Shown: positions 7,832 to 43,400 of the stretch, one piece after another
Numbering within the stretch: the first letter of the stretch is position 1
Layout of the letters: every line of letters starts with the position of its first letter
NCBI RefSeq assembly: GCF_006716745.1
Contig: NZ_VFPP01000001.1
Coordinates: 1 to 64,000 of the forward strand
Length of the DNA stretch: 64,000 nucleotides
Reading direction: 5' to 3'
DNA from: Saccharothrix saharensis
Lineage (GTDB): Bacteria; Actinomycetota; Actinomycetes; Mycobacteriales; Pseudonocardiaceae
Program-made: the position numbers and the translations under genes
Notes under the pieces: generated by a model
What the model saw: the letters and a program-made list of their open reading frames with translations, nothing else
Database searches by the model: none
Told to the model about the DNA's origin: nothing

Positions 7832-8743
7832 TCAGTTGTAGGGCATGGTCGGGAACCAACCGAACCCGAAGATCGACGGGACGCGGACGTCCCAGTACAC
7901 GAGCAGGAACACACCGAGGGCGATCAGCAGCGCCGCGCTGACCGCGGTGGAACGCCGGCCGTCGCCGCTGAACCACCGCAGGAAGCGGCCCTTGGTGCCC
8001 AGGGCGAGAGCCGCGAACACGGCGGTGACGAGCACGACGTTGCCCACGGACTGCAGCACGAACGTGCCCGCGCCGAACAACGGGTTGCCGGAGTCGACGG
8101 CGGAGCGGAACAGCTTGATGAACATCGGGTACGGCCGGCCGATCAGGAACGCGCCGACCAGCGCGCCGAGCACCACGACGCGGGCCACCGGCCGGCCGCG
8201 GAACGGGTCGGGCAGCACGCCCAGGGCGGCCAACCCGAGGTAGGTCATCGCCAGGCCCACCACGCCGAACACGATCGCCGATTGCAGCAGCCGCACCGGC
8301 ATCGTGCCGACCATCGCGTTCGACAGCTGCGGCATGCCCGGGCCGACCAGCACGCCGACCGCCCCGTACACCGCGGACACCGCGACCATTCCCGCCGTGA
8401 AGAAGCCCAACGGCCGCAACAGGGACCTCAACGCGCCCGTCGACGTCCCGCCGGCTTCGCTCATCGGCCCGATCGACGCCGCCATGGCGATGTTGCACGC
8501 GGTGAACGTGCCCGCGAGCCCCGAGACGAACGCGAACGCCAGGCCGGCGGCGGTGCCGGCGATCGAGGCGGTCGCGGCTTCCTCCCCGAGCAGGGCGTTG
8601 GCCACGTTCGCGCCGATCACGTGGTCGACGAACTCGTAGGACCACAGCACGGACAGCAGCACGCCGGCGATCACGCTGCCGACGATCAGCCGTCCCGATC
8701 CGGTGGTGCGTTCGGTCCCGGTGACGGGCCGGACGTGGGCCAT
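7832..8743 (-). CDS. Polytopic membrane protein, weakly CcdA/DsbD-like
   Basis: A 303-residue protein with about eight hydrophobic segments. The stretch [20 protein letters not shown] near residues 68-87 sits where CcdA/DsbD-type proteins carry their first motif, and the general pattern of small-residue-rich helices is similar, but only one cysteine is present in the whole protein, so it cannot carry the two-cysteine thiol relay of true CcdA. Family assignment is therefore tentative. Start ATG 8743 has AGGTGA just upstream. It heads a two-gene leftward unit with the 154-residue membrane protein. It is divergent from the giant PKS gene with 468 bp between them; any link to export or redox tailoring of the polyketide is unproven. 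Confidence 0.7.
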   Translation of the reverse strand: MAHVRPVTGTERTTGSGRLIVGSVIAGVLLSVLWSYEFVDHVIGANVANALLGEEAATASIAGTAAGLAFAFVSGLAGTFTACNIAMAASIGPMSEAGGTSTGALRSLLRPLGFFTAGMVAVSAVYGAVGVLVGPGMPQLSNAMVGTMPVRLLQSAIVFGVVGLAMTYLGLAALGVLPDPFRGRPVARVVVLGALVGAFLIGRPYPMFIKLFRSAVDSGNPLFGAGTFVLQSVGNVVLVTAVFAALALGTKGRFLRWFSGDGRRSTAVSAALLIALGVFLLVYWDVRVPSIFGFGWFPTMPYN

Positions 8744-9211
8744 GGGCGTTCACCTCGTTGCGAGTCGGAGCGCGCTTCGGTCGACTCAATGTCCTGGGCG
8801 ACGCGCCGCCGCGACAACTTCCATGATGCTGTCCTGCGCGGCGCACCGAAGGGGGCCGGCCCACCTGTCGCGGCGGGGCCGTTCGGCGCTTCGGAACCAC
8901 CCGCTGGAACTAATAGGGTGAGCGCGAATGCCAGTACCGCGGATACCAGGATCAGTGCTGGTGCGCACCTCGCGAGCGGTGGCGCGGCATTGAAGCCGAA
9001 TCGCGTCGCCGGTGCCAGTGGCACGATCGGAAACCCGATGCGCGGGCGCTTGGTAAGCGTTTCACCGGTAGCCGGGCCGCGCGTAACCGAGGTACGTTCG
9101 GGTCGTCTTGACCGCCTTCGGGGAACGACGCTCGACCGCGCGGTGGTTGTGGGCCGCATTGCTTTCGTCCGGGAACCGACTCGAATTCTCGCGAGCGGAA
9201 CAGGTGACCCG
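8744..9211. promoter_or_regulatory. Divergent intergenic region upstream of the PKS
   Basis: A 468-bp gap between the leftward membrane operon and the rightward PKS. It has lower GC than its surroundings, and includes the A+T-richer run around 8910-8916 (ACTAATAGG). It must hold the promoter of the roughly 42-kb PKS-glycosyltransferase unit, but I find no convincing -35/-10 pair and no strong palindrome. A minus-strand frame here encodes one hydrophobic segment (about 8880-8950) but lacks a good start and overlaps the neighbour gene, so it is not called. Confidence 0.5.
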
Positions 9212-31419
<22,208 letters not shown>

Positions 31420-31423
<4 letters not shown>

Positions 31424-34400
31424 CGGCCGACGAAGACAAGCTCCGCAGTTACCTCAAGCGCGCCACCGCGGACCTGCGGGTGATGGGCAAGCGCCTGGCC
31501 GAGGTGGAGGAGGCCGCGCGCGAGCCGATCGCCATCATCGGCATGGGGTGCCGCTACCCGGGCGGCGTCGGGTCGCCCGACGACCTGTGGCGGCTGGTCG
31601 CCGACGGCGTGGACGCGATCGGCGACTTCCCGACCGACCGCGGCTGGGACGTCCCCTACGACCCGGACCCGGACAAGCCCGGCGCCACCTACGCGCGGTC
31701 GGGCGGCTTCCTGGCCGACGGCGCCGGGTTCGACGCGGGGTTCTTCGGGATCTCGCCGCGCGAGGCGTTGGCGATGGACCCGCAGCAACGGGTGCTGCTG
31801 GAGACCGCGTGGGAGACGTTCGACCACGCCGGCATCGACCCGACCGCGGTGCGCGGCAGCCGGACCGCGGTGTTCACCGGCGTGTGGTCCTCGGGCTACG
31901 CCGCCCAACCGCCGCCGGACCTGGAGGGCTTCCTGGCCACCGGCATCGCCACCAGCACCACCTCCGGCCGGGTGTCGTACCTGCTCGGCCTGGAGGGCGC
32001 GGCGGTGTCGGTGGACACGGCCTGCTCGTCGTCGCTCGTCGCGATCCACCTGGCCGCGCAGGCGCTGCGCGCGGGGGAGTGCACGATGGCGCTGGCCGGC
32101 GGCGTCACGGTCATGGCGACCCCGGCCGGGTTCGTGGAGTTCGCCCGGCAGCGCGGCCTCGCCCCGGACGGGCGGATCAAGTCGTTCGCCGACGCCGCCG
32201 ACGGCACGAGCTGGGCCGAGGGCGCGGGCCTGGTCCTGCTGGAACGCCTGTCCGACGCGCGCCGCAACGGCCACCGCGTGCTCGCCGTCGTGCGCGGCAG
32301 CGCGGTGAACCAGGACGGCGCGTCCAACGGCCTGGCCGCACCCAACGGCCCGTCCCAGGAGCGCGTGATCCGGCAAGCCCTGGCGAGCGCGCTGCTGGAA
32401 CCGTCGGACGTGGACGCGGTCGAGGCGCACGGCACCGGCACCACGCTCGGCGACCCGATCGAGGCGCAGGCCCTGCTGGCCACCTACGGCCAGGGCCGCG
32501 CCCAACCGCTGCGCCTGGGCTCGGTGAAGTCGAACATCGGCCACACCCAAGCCGCCGCCGGCATCGCGGGCGTGATCAAGATGGTGCAGGCGATGCGCCA
32601 CGGCGTCCTCCCGCGCACCCTGCACGTCGACCGGCCCACCGACCACGTGGACTGGACGGCGGGCGACGTCACGCTGCTCACCGAGCCGACCCCGTGGCCG
32701 CACGCCGACCGGCCGCGCCGCGCGGGGGTCTCGTCGTTCGGCATCAGCGGCACCAACGCCCACGTCATCCTCGAGCACGTCCCGGCCGAGGAACCGTCCA
32801 CAGCGGACGTCGACCTGCCGTGGCTGGTGTCCGCACGCACCCCGCAAGCCCTGGCCGCCCACGCCGAACGCCTCCAGGTGGTCGACGCACCCGCCCCGAA
32901 CGTCGCCCGGGCCCTCGCCCGCCGCACCCACTTCGAGCACCGCGCCGTCATCCTGGACGACCACCGCGCCGGCCTGGCCGCACTGGCCGCCGGCCGGGAC
33001 GCGCCCGGCCTGATCACCGGAGCGGTGGGCGTACCCGGCAAGACCGTCTTCGTGTTCCCCGGCCAGGGCGCGCAGTGGCCGGGCATGGGCCGCGAGCTGT
33101 ACGCGTCGTCCGAGGTGTTCCGCGCCCACGTCGACGCCTGCGCCGAAGCCCTCGCGCCGCACGTGGACTGGTCGCTGGTCGACGTCCTGCGCGACGGCCC
33201 GCTCGACCGCGTGGACGTCGTGCAGCCCGCGCTGTTCGCCGTGATGGTGGCGCTGGCCGGGCTCTGGCGCGCGCACGGCGTCGTCCCGGACGCGGTCGTG
33301 GGCCACTCGCAGGGCGAGATCGCCGCCGCGCACGTCGCGGGCATCCTGTCGCTGGAGGACGCCGCGAAGGTCGTCGCGTTGCGCGCCAAGGCGTTGGTGG
33401 CGTTGGCGGGCCGGGGCGGCATGGTGTCCGTGGCGTTGTCGCCCGAGCGCGCCGCCGACTACCTGGAACGGTGGGCGGGCAGGCTCACCGTCGCCGTCGT
33501 CAACGCGCCCGGCACGGTCGTCGTCTCCGGCAACACCGACGACCTCGCCGAACTGGTCGCCGCGTGCGCCGCCGACGACATCCGCGCCCGCGCGCTCCCG
33601 GTCGACTACGCGGCCCACTCGGTGGAGGTCGAGGTCCTCCGCGACCGGCTGCGGCACGACCTGGCCGGCATCACGCCGCGACCCGCCGCGATCCCGCTGT
33701 ACTCGACGGTCACCGGCGCGCCCGCCGCCGACCTGGACGCCGGGCACTGGTACCGCAACCTGCGCGAGCCGGTCCGGTTCGACCTGGCCACGCGCGCCCT
33801 GCTGGCGGCCGGGCACGGCGTGTTCGTCGAGGTCAGCCCCCACCCGGTGGTGACGTCCGCGGTCGAGCAGACGGCCGAGGACGCCGACGTCCTGGTCACC
33901 GGGACGCTGCGGCGCGACCAGCCGGACGGGTTCCGCGCGGCGCTGGCCCGCCTGCACGTCCGGGGCGTGCCCGTCGACTGGCCGTTCCCGGCCGGCCTCA
34001 CGCCCGCGGAGCTGCCCGCCTACCCGTTCCAGCGGCAGCGGTTCTGGCTGCGCCCCACGACCGGGGAGACCGGCGACCACCCGCTGCTGACCACCGTGAT
34101 CGACCTGCCCGACGGCGGCGCGGCCCTGTCCGGCAAGGTGTCGCCGTCCACCCACCCGTGGCTGGCCGACCACGCCGTGCGCGGTGCCGTGCTGCTGCCC
34201 GGCACGGTGTTCCTCGAACTCGCCGCCCACGCCGCCACGCAGGTCGGCGCACGGGCCGTGCACGAGCTGGTGCTGGAAACCCCGCTGGTCCTCGACCAGG
34301 ACGGGGTGCGGCTCCAAGTGGTGGTCGGACCGCCCGACGACACCGGCCTGCGGCTCCTCTCCGTGCACTCGCACGCCGGCGAGTGGGTCCGGCACGCCAC

Positions 34401-37400
34401 CGGCACGCTCGGCGACGCACCGGAACCCGCGTGGGACGGCCCGTGGCCGCCACCGGACGCCGAACCGCTCGACGTCACCCACCTCTACGACGCGTTCGCC
34501 GCCCTCGGCTACGACTACGGCCCCGCGTTCCAAGGCGTCACGGCCGCGTGGCGGGTCGGTGACGAGGTGCACGCCGAGGTGGAGGCACCCGCGGGGGAGC
34601 ACTTCGCCCTGCACCCGGCCCTGCTCGACGCGGCCCTGCACCCGATGGCACTGCTGCACCCGGACGGCCCGGCCAAGCTGCCGTTCGCGTTCACCGGCGC
34701 GGTGCTGCGCCCCACCGACGCGCGCGTGCTGCGGGTGCGGCTGTCCGGCGGCCCCGACACGTACTCGGTCGCGCTCGCCGAACCGGACGGGACGCCGGTC
34801 GCCTCGATCGCGTCCCTGTCGGTGCGGGCTTTCGCCGACACCCCGGACGACCTGTTCCACCTCAGGTGGGTGCCGGTCAGCGGTGACCTCGCGGCCGAAA
34901 CCCGCCACGACGTGGCCGAGCACCCCGGCGACACCCCCGAGCGGGCCTTGGCGGCGCTCCGCGAAGCCTTGAACGCCGTCCGAGGCCACCACGACCGGCT
35001 GGTGGTCGTCACGCGCAACGCGGTCGCCGCCGTCGCGGGCGACGTGGTCGACCCGGCCCACGCCGCGGTGTGGGGCCTGGTGCGGTCGGCCCAGGCCGAG
35101 CACCCCGGCCGGTTCGTGCTCGTGGACGCGGACGGCTCGTGGGACGGCACGGTGGCCGACGAGTCGGAGTTGGCCGTGCGCCGGGGCACCCTGCTCGCGC
35201 CCCGGCTCGGCCGGGTGGAGCGCGCGCTGACCCCGCCGGACGGGCCGTGGCGGCTGGAGGACGTCGGCACGGGCGGCATCGACGACCTGGCGCTCGTGCC
35301 GCGACCGGAGCTGACCGGACCGCTGGCCCCGGGACAGGTGCGCATCGCCGTGCGTGCCGCCGGGCTGAACTTCCGCGACGTGCTCATCGCGCTCGACGTG
35401 TACCCCGGCGAGGCGTTGATGGGCGGCGAGGCGGCGGGCGTCGTGCTCGACGTCGGGCCGGGCGTCGATCGGTTCCGGCCGGGCGACCGGGTGTTCGGCC
35501 TGGTGCCGGGCGCGTTCGGGCCGATCGCCGTCGCCGACCACCGGGTGCTCGCGCCGGTGCCCGAGGACTGGGCGTTCGCGCGGGCGGCCTCGGTGCCGGT
35601 GGTGTTCCTGACCGCCTGGTACGGCCTCGTGGACCTGGGCCGCGTGCGGCCGGGTGACCGGGTGCTCGTGCACGCGGGCACCGGCGGCGTCGGCATGGCC
35701 GCCATCCAGCTCGCCCGGCACCTGGGCGCGGAGGTCTTCGCCACCGCGAGCCCGGCCAAGTGGGACGTGCTGCGCGGCCTCGGCCTGGGCGACGACCACA
35801 TCGCCTCCTCGCGGACGCTGGAGTTCGAGCAGGCCTTCCCGCCGGTGGACGTGGTGCTGAACTCGTTGGCCGACGGGTTCACCGACGCGTCGCTGAGGCT
35901 GCTCGCGCCCGGTGGCCGGTTCGTGGAGATGGGCAAGACCGACATCCGCGCCGACACCGGCGTCGACTACACCGCGTTCGACATCGCCGACGCCGGCCCC
36001 GAGCGGCTCGGCGCGATCCTGGCCGAGGTGCTGCGTGCCTTCGCCGACGGCGTGCTGACGCCGTTGCCGCTCGACGTCCGGGGCGTGCGCGACGCGGTCG
36101 ACGTGTTCCGGCACATGAGCCAGGCGCAGCACATCGGCAAGATCGTGCTCGCCCTGCCCGCCGCCCTCGACGGCACGGTGCTGATCACCGGCGGCACCGG
36201 CACGCTCGGCCGGGCGGTGGCCGCCCACCTGGTCGCGCGGCACGGCGTGCGGCGGCTGGTGCTGGTCGGCCGCAGCGGCGGCGAAGCGCCGGAACTGGAC
36301 GCGGACGTGCGCGTGGTCGCGTGCGACGTCTCCGACCGGGAGCAGGTCGCGGCGCTGGTGGCCTCGATCCCCGACCTGACGGCGGTCGTGCACGCGGCGG
36401 GCGTGCTGGACGACGCCGTGGTCACCGAGTTGACGCCCCGGCAGGTGGCCGACGTGTTCGCGCCCAAGGCGCGGGCCGCCTGGCACCTGCACGAGCTGAC
36501 CCGCCACCTCGACCTGAGCGCGTTCGTGCTGTTCTCGTCCGCCTCCGGCGTGCTGGGCAGCCCGGGCCAGGCCAACTACGCCGCCGCGAACGCGTTCCTG
36601 GACGCCCTGGCCGTGCACCGACGTGCCCTCGGCCTGCCGGCCGTGTCGCTGGCCTGGGGTTACTGGGCGGAGGCGTCCGGCATGACCGGGCACCTCACCG
36701 ACGCCGACCGGCACCGCCTGACCCGGGCCGGTGTCGTGCCGCTGACCACCGAGCACGCGCTGGACCTGTTCGACGCGGCGCTGGCCGCCGACCGGGCCGC
36801 CGTCGCGCCCGTCGCGCTGGACCTGCCCGCCCTCGCCCGCACACCCGTGCCGCCGTCGGCGTTGCGCGGGCTGGTGAGCCGCAAGCACGCCCGACGTCCC
36901 GCCCACCGGGGCGCGCTGGCCGACCGGCTGCGGTCACTGCCGGCAGCCGAGCAGGTGGCCGCGGTGCTCGACGTCGTCACGGCGAACACCGCCACGGTCC
37001 TGGGGCACGCCTCGCCGGACGCGATCGACACCCGGCAGCCGTTCAAGGACCTCGGCTTCGACTCGCTGACCGCCGTGGAGCTGCGCAACCGACTCGGCAC
37101 GGCCACCGGCCTGCGGCTGCCCGCCACGGTGACGTTCGACCACCCCACACCCGCACGCCTGGCCGGGTTCCTGCGCGACGAGATCGTCGGTGCGCGTCCC
37201 GCCGTTGCCGAGCCGGTCGCGCGCCCGGTGGACGACGACCCGATCGTGATCGTCGGCATGGGCTGCCGCCTGCCCGGTGGGGTCGCGTCACCGGGTGACC
37301 TGTGGCGGTTGGTGTCGGACGGCGTGGACGCCATCACGGACTTCCCGACCGATCGTGGTTGGGACCTGGACCGCCTGTACCACCCCGATCCCGACCACGC

Positions 37401-40400
37401 GGGCACGAGCTACACCCGTTCCGGTGGGTTCTTGGCGGACGTGGCCGGGTTCGACGCCGACTTCTTCGGCATCTCGCCGCGTGAAGCGCTGGCCATGGAC
37501 CCGCAGCAACGCGTGCTGCTGGAGACGGCCTGGGAGACGTTCGAGCACGGCGGCATCGACCCGACGTCGTTGCGGGGCAGCCGGACGGGCGTGTTCACCG
37601 GGATCTGGGCCTCCGGGTACGGCGCACCCGCCGAGGTCGAGGGGTACTTCGGCACCGGCGCGGCCACCAGCGTGGTGTCCGGCCGGATCGCCTACCTGCT
37701 CGGGTTGGAGGGCGTCGCGGTCTCCCTCGACACGGCCTGCTCGTCGTCGCTGGTCGCGCTGCACCTGGCCGCGCAGGCGCTGCGCACGGGCGAGTGCGAC
37801 CTGGCGCTGGCCGGCGGCGTCACCGTGATCGCCACCCCGGTCGGCTTCACCGAGTTCTCCCGCCAGCGCGGCCTGGCCGCCGACGGCCGGTGCAAGCCGT
37901 TCTCCTCTTCCGCCGACGGCACGAGCTGGGGCGAGGGCGCGGGGTTGGTGTTGTTGGAGCGGTTGTCGGACGCGCGCCGCAACGGTCATCGGGTGTTGGC
38001 GGTGGTGGCGGGTTCGGCGGTGAACCAGGACGGTGCGTCGAACGGGTTGACCGCGCCGAACGGTCCGTCGCAGGAGCGGGTGATCCGCCAGGCCCTGGCG
38101 AACGCGGGTCTGACACCGTCCGATGTGGACGCCGTGGAGGCGCACGGCACGGGCACCTCGCTCGGTGACCCGATCGAGGCGCAGGCGTTGCTGGCGACCT
38201 ACGGCCAGGACCGCGCCGAGCCGCTGTGGTTGGGGTCGGTGAAGTCCAACATCGGCCACACGCAGGCGGCGGCGGGCGTGGCGGGCGTGATCAAGATGGT
38301 CGAAGCCCTGCGGCACGGCCGCCTGCCGAAGACGCTGCACGTGGACGCGCCGACACCGCACGTGGCGTGGGACCGGGGCGACGTGCGGCTGCTCACCGAA
38401 CCGGTGCCGTGGCCGGAGACCGGGCGTCCCCGGCGAGCCGCGGTGTCGTCGTTCGGGATCAGCGGGACCAACGCGCACGTCGTGCTGGAGCAAGCGCCCG
38501 ACCAGGACGGCACGACCGCGGCCGGCGAGGTGCCGTGGCTGGTGTCGGCGAAGACCGGACCCGCGCTGCGGGAGCAGGTCCGCAGGCTCCGGGAGTTCGC
38601 GGCGGTCCACCCCGACGCGGTTGGCATCGGCCACGCCCTGGCCGGTCGCGCCCGGTTCCCGCACCGCGCGGCCGTCCTCGGCGGCGAGGTCGTCTCCGGG
38701 ATCGCGGGCACACCGGACCGCACGGTGTTCGTCTTCCCGGGACAGGGCGCGCAGTGGGTCGGCATGGGCCGGGACCTGTACGCGGCCGAGCCGGTGTTCC
38801 GGGACGCGATCGACGAGTGCGAGCGGGCCCTGTCGCCGCACGTCGACTGGTCGCTGGTCGACGTCCTGGGCGGCGGGTCGCTGGACCGGGTCGACGTGGT
38901 GCAGCCCGCGCTGTTCGCGGTGATGGTGGCGCTGGCCCGGTTGTGGCGGTCGGTCGGCGTCGAGCCGGACGTCGTCGTCGGCCACTCGCAGGGCGAGATC
39001 GCCGCCGCGCACGTCGCCGGCGCGTTGTCGCTGGCGGACGCCGCCCGGGTCGTCGCGCTGCGGAGCAAGGCACTCGTCGCGATCTCGGGCCGGGGCGGCA
39101 TGGTGTCGCTCGGCCTGTCCGCCGAGCAGGCCACCGACCACCTGGCGCGGTGGGGCGGGCGGCTGACCGTCGCGGTCGTCAACGCCCCCGGCTCGGTGGT
39201 CGTGTCCGGCGACGACGACGCGCTGGACGAGCTGCTGGCCGGTGCCGGCGACATCCGCGCCCGTCGCCTGCCGGTGGACTACGCCGCCCACTCGGCACAG
39301 GTGGAGGCCATCCGCGACCGGCTGCTGGCCGACCTCGCCGACATCACGCCGACGTCCGGCACGGTCCCGTTCCACTCCGCGGTGACCGGTGAGGTGGTCG
39401 ACACCGCCGGGCTCGACGCCGGTTACTGGTACCGCAACCTGCGCGAGCCGGTGCTGTTCGAGCGGGCGGCCCGCGCGGTGGCGGCCAGCGGCTCGCCGGT
39501 GTTCGTGGAGGTCAGCCCGCACCCGGTGCTGACACCGGCGTTGGCGGAGCTGGACGCGACGGCCGGTGGCACGTTGCGCCGCGACCGCGGCGGGCGGGAC
39601 GAGTTCCTGGCCGCCGCCGCACGGCTGTTCGTGCTCGGCGTGGACGTCGACTGGGGCGTGGCATCCACCGCGCCGGCCGGCCTGCCGACGTACCCGTTCC
39701 AGCGGGAGCGGTTCTGGCTGGCGCCCGGTGGTTCCGGTGACGTGACCGGCGCGGGCCTGGACCCGGTCGACCACCCGCTGCTCGGCGCGTCCGTGGAGCT
39801 GCCCGGCGACCGGGCCGTGGTGCTGACCGGCACGGTGTCGACGGACACCCACCCGTGGCTGGCAGACCACGCGGTGCTCGGGACCGTGCTGCTGCCCGCG
39901 GCGGCGTTCGTGGAGCTGGTCGCGCACGCCGCGGGCGTGGTCGGGTGCGCGGCGGTCGAGGAAGTCGTCCTCGAAGCGCCCCTGGTGCTCGACGCTCCGG
40001 TGCGGGTGCAGGTCGTCGTGGGCGTGGCGGACGGGACGGGCCGCCACCCGGTGGAGGTCCGCTCCCGGGGACAGGACGACTGGGTGCGGCACGCCACCGG
40101 CACGCTCGCCGTCGAACCGGTCACCGCCCCGGCCTTCCCGACGAGCTGGCCGCCGCCCGGCGCACGACCCGTCGACGTGGTCGACCTGTACGACGTGCTG
40201 GCCGGCGCCGGGTACGAGCACGGTCCCGCGTTCCAAGGCGTGCGGGCGGTGTGGCGTGCGGGTGGCGAGGTGTTCGCCGAGGTCGCGGTGGACGACGGCG
40301 GCCGGTACGGCGTGCACCCCGCGTTGCTGGACGCGGCGCTGCAACCGCTGGCGTTGTCGGCCGGAGCAACCGGCACCGACACGACCGGCGGGGTGCGGCT

Positions 40401-43400
40401 GCCGTTCTCGCTCCACGGGATCACGGTCCACCGCGCGGGTGCGTCGACCGCCCGGGTGAGGCTCGCGGGCACGCCGCAGGGCTACTCGGTCGCGCTCGCC
40501 GACGACTCCGGCGCGCCCATCGCCACGATCGGCTCGGTCACCACCCGCCCGATGGCGCGGCAGGCCGACGACGCCCTGTTCGAGCTGGACTGGATCCGCC
40601 GTGACGGCGGCACGACCGCACCCGACCGGGTCGTGGCACCGCGTTCGGTCGAAGAAGCGCTGGAGCTGCTCCAGGGGTTCCTGGCCGAGGACGGTGACGC
40701 CCGCCTGGTCGTGCACACCCGCAACGCGATGGCGGTGGCACCCGGCGACCACGTGGACGACCTCGACGGCGCGGCCGTGTGGGGGCTGGTCCGCGCCGCG
40801 CAGGCCGAACACCCCGGCCGGGTCGTGCTGGTGGACACCGACGACTCGCCGCCGGTCCTCCTGGACGACGAGGACCAGGTGGCCGTCCGCCGTGGCGTGG
40901 TCCACGTGCCGCGGCTCGTCCGGGCCACCGCGCACGCGGACGTCACCGGCTCGCTCGTGCCGCCGGCCACCGGGAACCTGGACGACCTCGTGCTCGCCGA
41001 GACCGACGAAGTCCCGTTGCGGCCGCACGAGGTCCGCGTGCGGGTGCGGGCGGCCGGGATGAACTTCCGGGACGTCCTGATCGCCCTCGGCGTCTACCCC
41101 GGCCCGGCGACGCTCGGCAGCGAAGGCGCGGGTGTGGTCACCGAGGTGGGCTCGGACGTCACCGGCCTGCGTCCCGGTGACCGCGTGCTCGGCCTGCTGT
41201 CCGGCGCTTTCGGACCGCACGCGGTCGCCGACCACCGGGTGGTGGTGCCCGTGCCCGACGGCTGGACGTTCAGCCGGGCCGCCGCCGTCCCGGTGGCGTT
41301 CCTGACCGCCTGGTACGGCCTGGTCGACCTCGGCGGCCTGCGCCCGGGCGACCGGGTGCTCATCCACTCCGGCGCGGGCGGTGTCGGCCTGGCCGCCATC
41401 CAGCTCGCCCGGCACCTGGGCGCGGAGGTGTTCGCCACCGCGAGCCCCGGCAAGTGGGACGTGCTGCGCCGTTCGGGCGTGCCCGACGACCACATCGCCT
41501 CCTCGCGCACGCTGGAGTTCGAGCAGCGGTTCCCGCGCGTGGACGTGGTGCTGAACTCGTTGACCGGCGAGTTCACCGACGCGTCGCTGCGACTGCTGGC
41601 CGACGGCGGCCGGTTCGTGGACATGGGCAAGGCCGACCCGCGGGACGTTCCCGGCTACCGGGCGTTCGACCTGGCCGAAGCGGGCCCGGAACGGCTCGGC
41701 AAGGTGCTGGCCGAGGTCGTGCGGCTGCTCGTGGCAGGCGTGCTCCACCCGTTGCCGATCACGGCCTGGGACGTCCGGCGCGCGCCGGAGGCGTTCCGGC
41801 ACATGAGCCAGGCCGGGCACGTCGGCAAGATCGTGCTGACCGTGCCCGCGCCGCTCGACCCCGACGGCACCGTGCTGATCACCGGAGGCACGGGCACGCT
41901 GGGCGGGCACGTCGCCCGGCACCTCGCCGCCGCGCACGGCGTGCGGAAGCTCGTGCTGGTGAGCCGGTCCGGGGCCGCGCCGGTCATCGACGGCGCGGAC
42001 GTCACCGCAGTCACGTGCGACGTCCGCGACCGGCAGGCGCTGGCCGAGGTCGTGGCGGGCATCCCCGACCTCACCGCCGTGGTCCACGCGGCCGGCGCGC
42101 TGGACGACGGCGTGATCGGGTCGCTGACCCCCGAACGGCTCGCCGGCGTCCGCGCCGCGAAGGCCGACGCCGCCCACCACCTGCACGAGCTGACCCGCCA
42201 CCTGGACCTGAGCGCGTTCGTGCTGTTCTCCTCGGCCGCCGGGGTCCTGGGCAGCGCGGGCCAGGGCAACTACGCCGCCGCCAACGCCTACCTCGACGCC
42301 CTGGCCGAGCACCGCCGCGGGCAGGGCCTGCCCGCGGTGTCCGTGGCGTGGGGGCAGTGGGCGCAGGCCAGCGGCCTGACCGGACACCTGGACGACGGCG
42401 ACCACCGCCGCCTCGCGCGGTCCGGGGTCGTGCCGCTGTCCACCGGGCACGGCCTGGCCCTGTTCGACGCCGCCCTCACCGCACCCGAGCCGACCCTGGT
42501 GGCCGCCGGGCTGCGCGTGTCCGCCCTGGGCGACCGGCCGGTGTTGCGCGCGTTGACGCGCCGCCGACCCGCACGCACGTCAGGTCTGGCACGGGACCTC
42601 ACCGCGCTGCCCGAAGCCGAGCAGCGCGCTGCCCTGCTGGAGCTGATCACCACGCACAGCGCGGCCGTCCTCGGCCGCACCGACGGGGTCGACGCCGACC
42701 GGGCGTTCTCCGACCTCGGCTTCGACTCGCTGACGGCGGTGGAACTGCGCAACCGGCTGGCCGCGGCCGTCGGCGTACGGCTGTCCGCGACCATGACGTT
42801 CGACCACCCCACCCCGACGCGCCTGGCCGATCACCTGCGGGAAGTGCTGCTCGGGACGGCCCGGCGGACCGTCGCGCCGGTGGCCGTGCCCAGCGGCGAC
42901 GACCCGATCGTGATCGTCGGCACGGGGTGCCGGTTCCCCGGCGGCGTGACGTCGGCGGCGGACCTGTGGCGGCTGGTGTCCGGGGGAGTGGACGCGATCG
43001 GCGACTTCCCCGCGGACCGCGGTTGGGACGTGGCCCGGCTGTACGACCCGGACGGCGGACCCGGCACCACCTACACCAGGTCCGGCGGGTTCCTGGCCGA
43101 CGTCGGCGGGTTCGACGCGGCGTTCTTCGGGATCTCGCCGCGTGAGGCGTTGGCGATGGACCCGCAACAGCGGTTGGTGCTGGAGACGGCGTGGGAGACG
43201 TTCGAGCACGCCGGCATCGACCCGACGTCGTTGGCGGGCAGCCGGACCGGCGTGTTCACCGGTAGCTGGGCGTCCGGGTACGCGGGCGGCGTGGACCAGG
43301 TGTCCCGGGACGTCGAGGGTTACCTGGCCACCGGTACGGCGACGAGCGTGACGTCGGGGCGGGTGTCGTATGTGTTGGGGTTGGAAGGTCCGGCGGTGTC

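Noticed and set aside
8686..9024. Minus-strand short frame with one hydrophobic segment (possible small secreted protein) upstream of the membrane operon
   Set aside because: Only weak GTG starts without an SD sequence, mixed codon bias, and a 57-bp overlap with the start of the real membrane gene at 8743.
9101..9140. TTGACC at 9108-9113 as a -35 box for the PKS promoter
   Set aside because: No TANNNT-like -10 element lies 16-19 nt downstream.
7772..9211. Upstream extension of the first PKS frame back to 7772
   Set aside because: Low-complexity sequence antisense to two membrane-protein genes; ribosome-binding site and KS fold place the start at 9212 or 9224.
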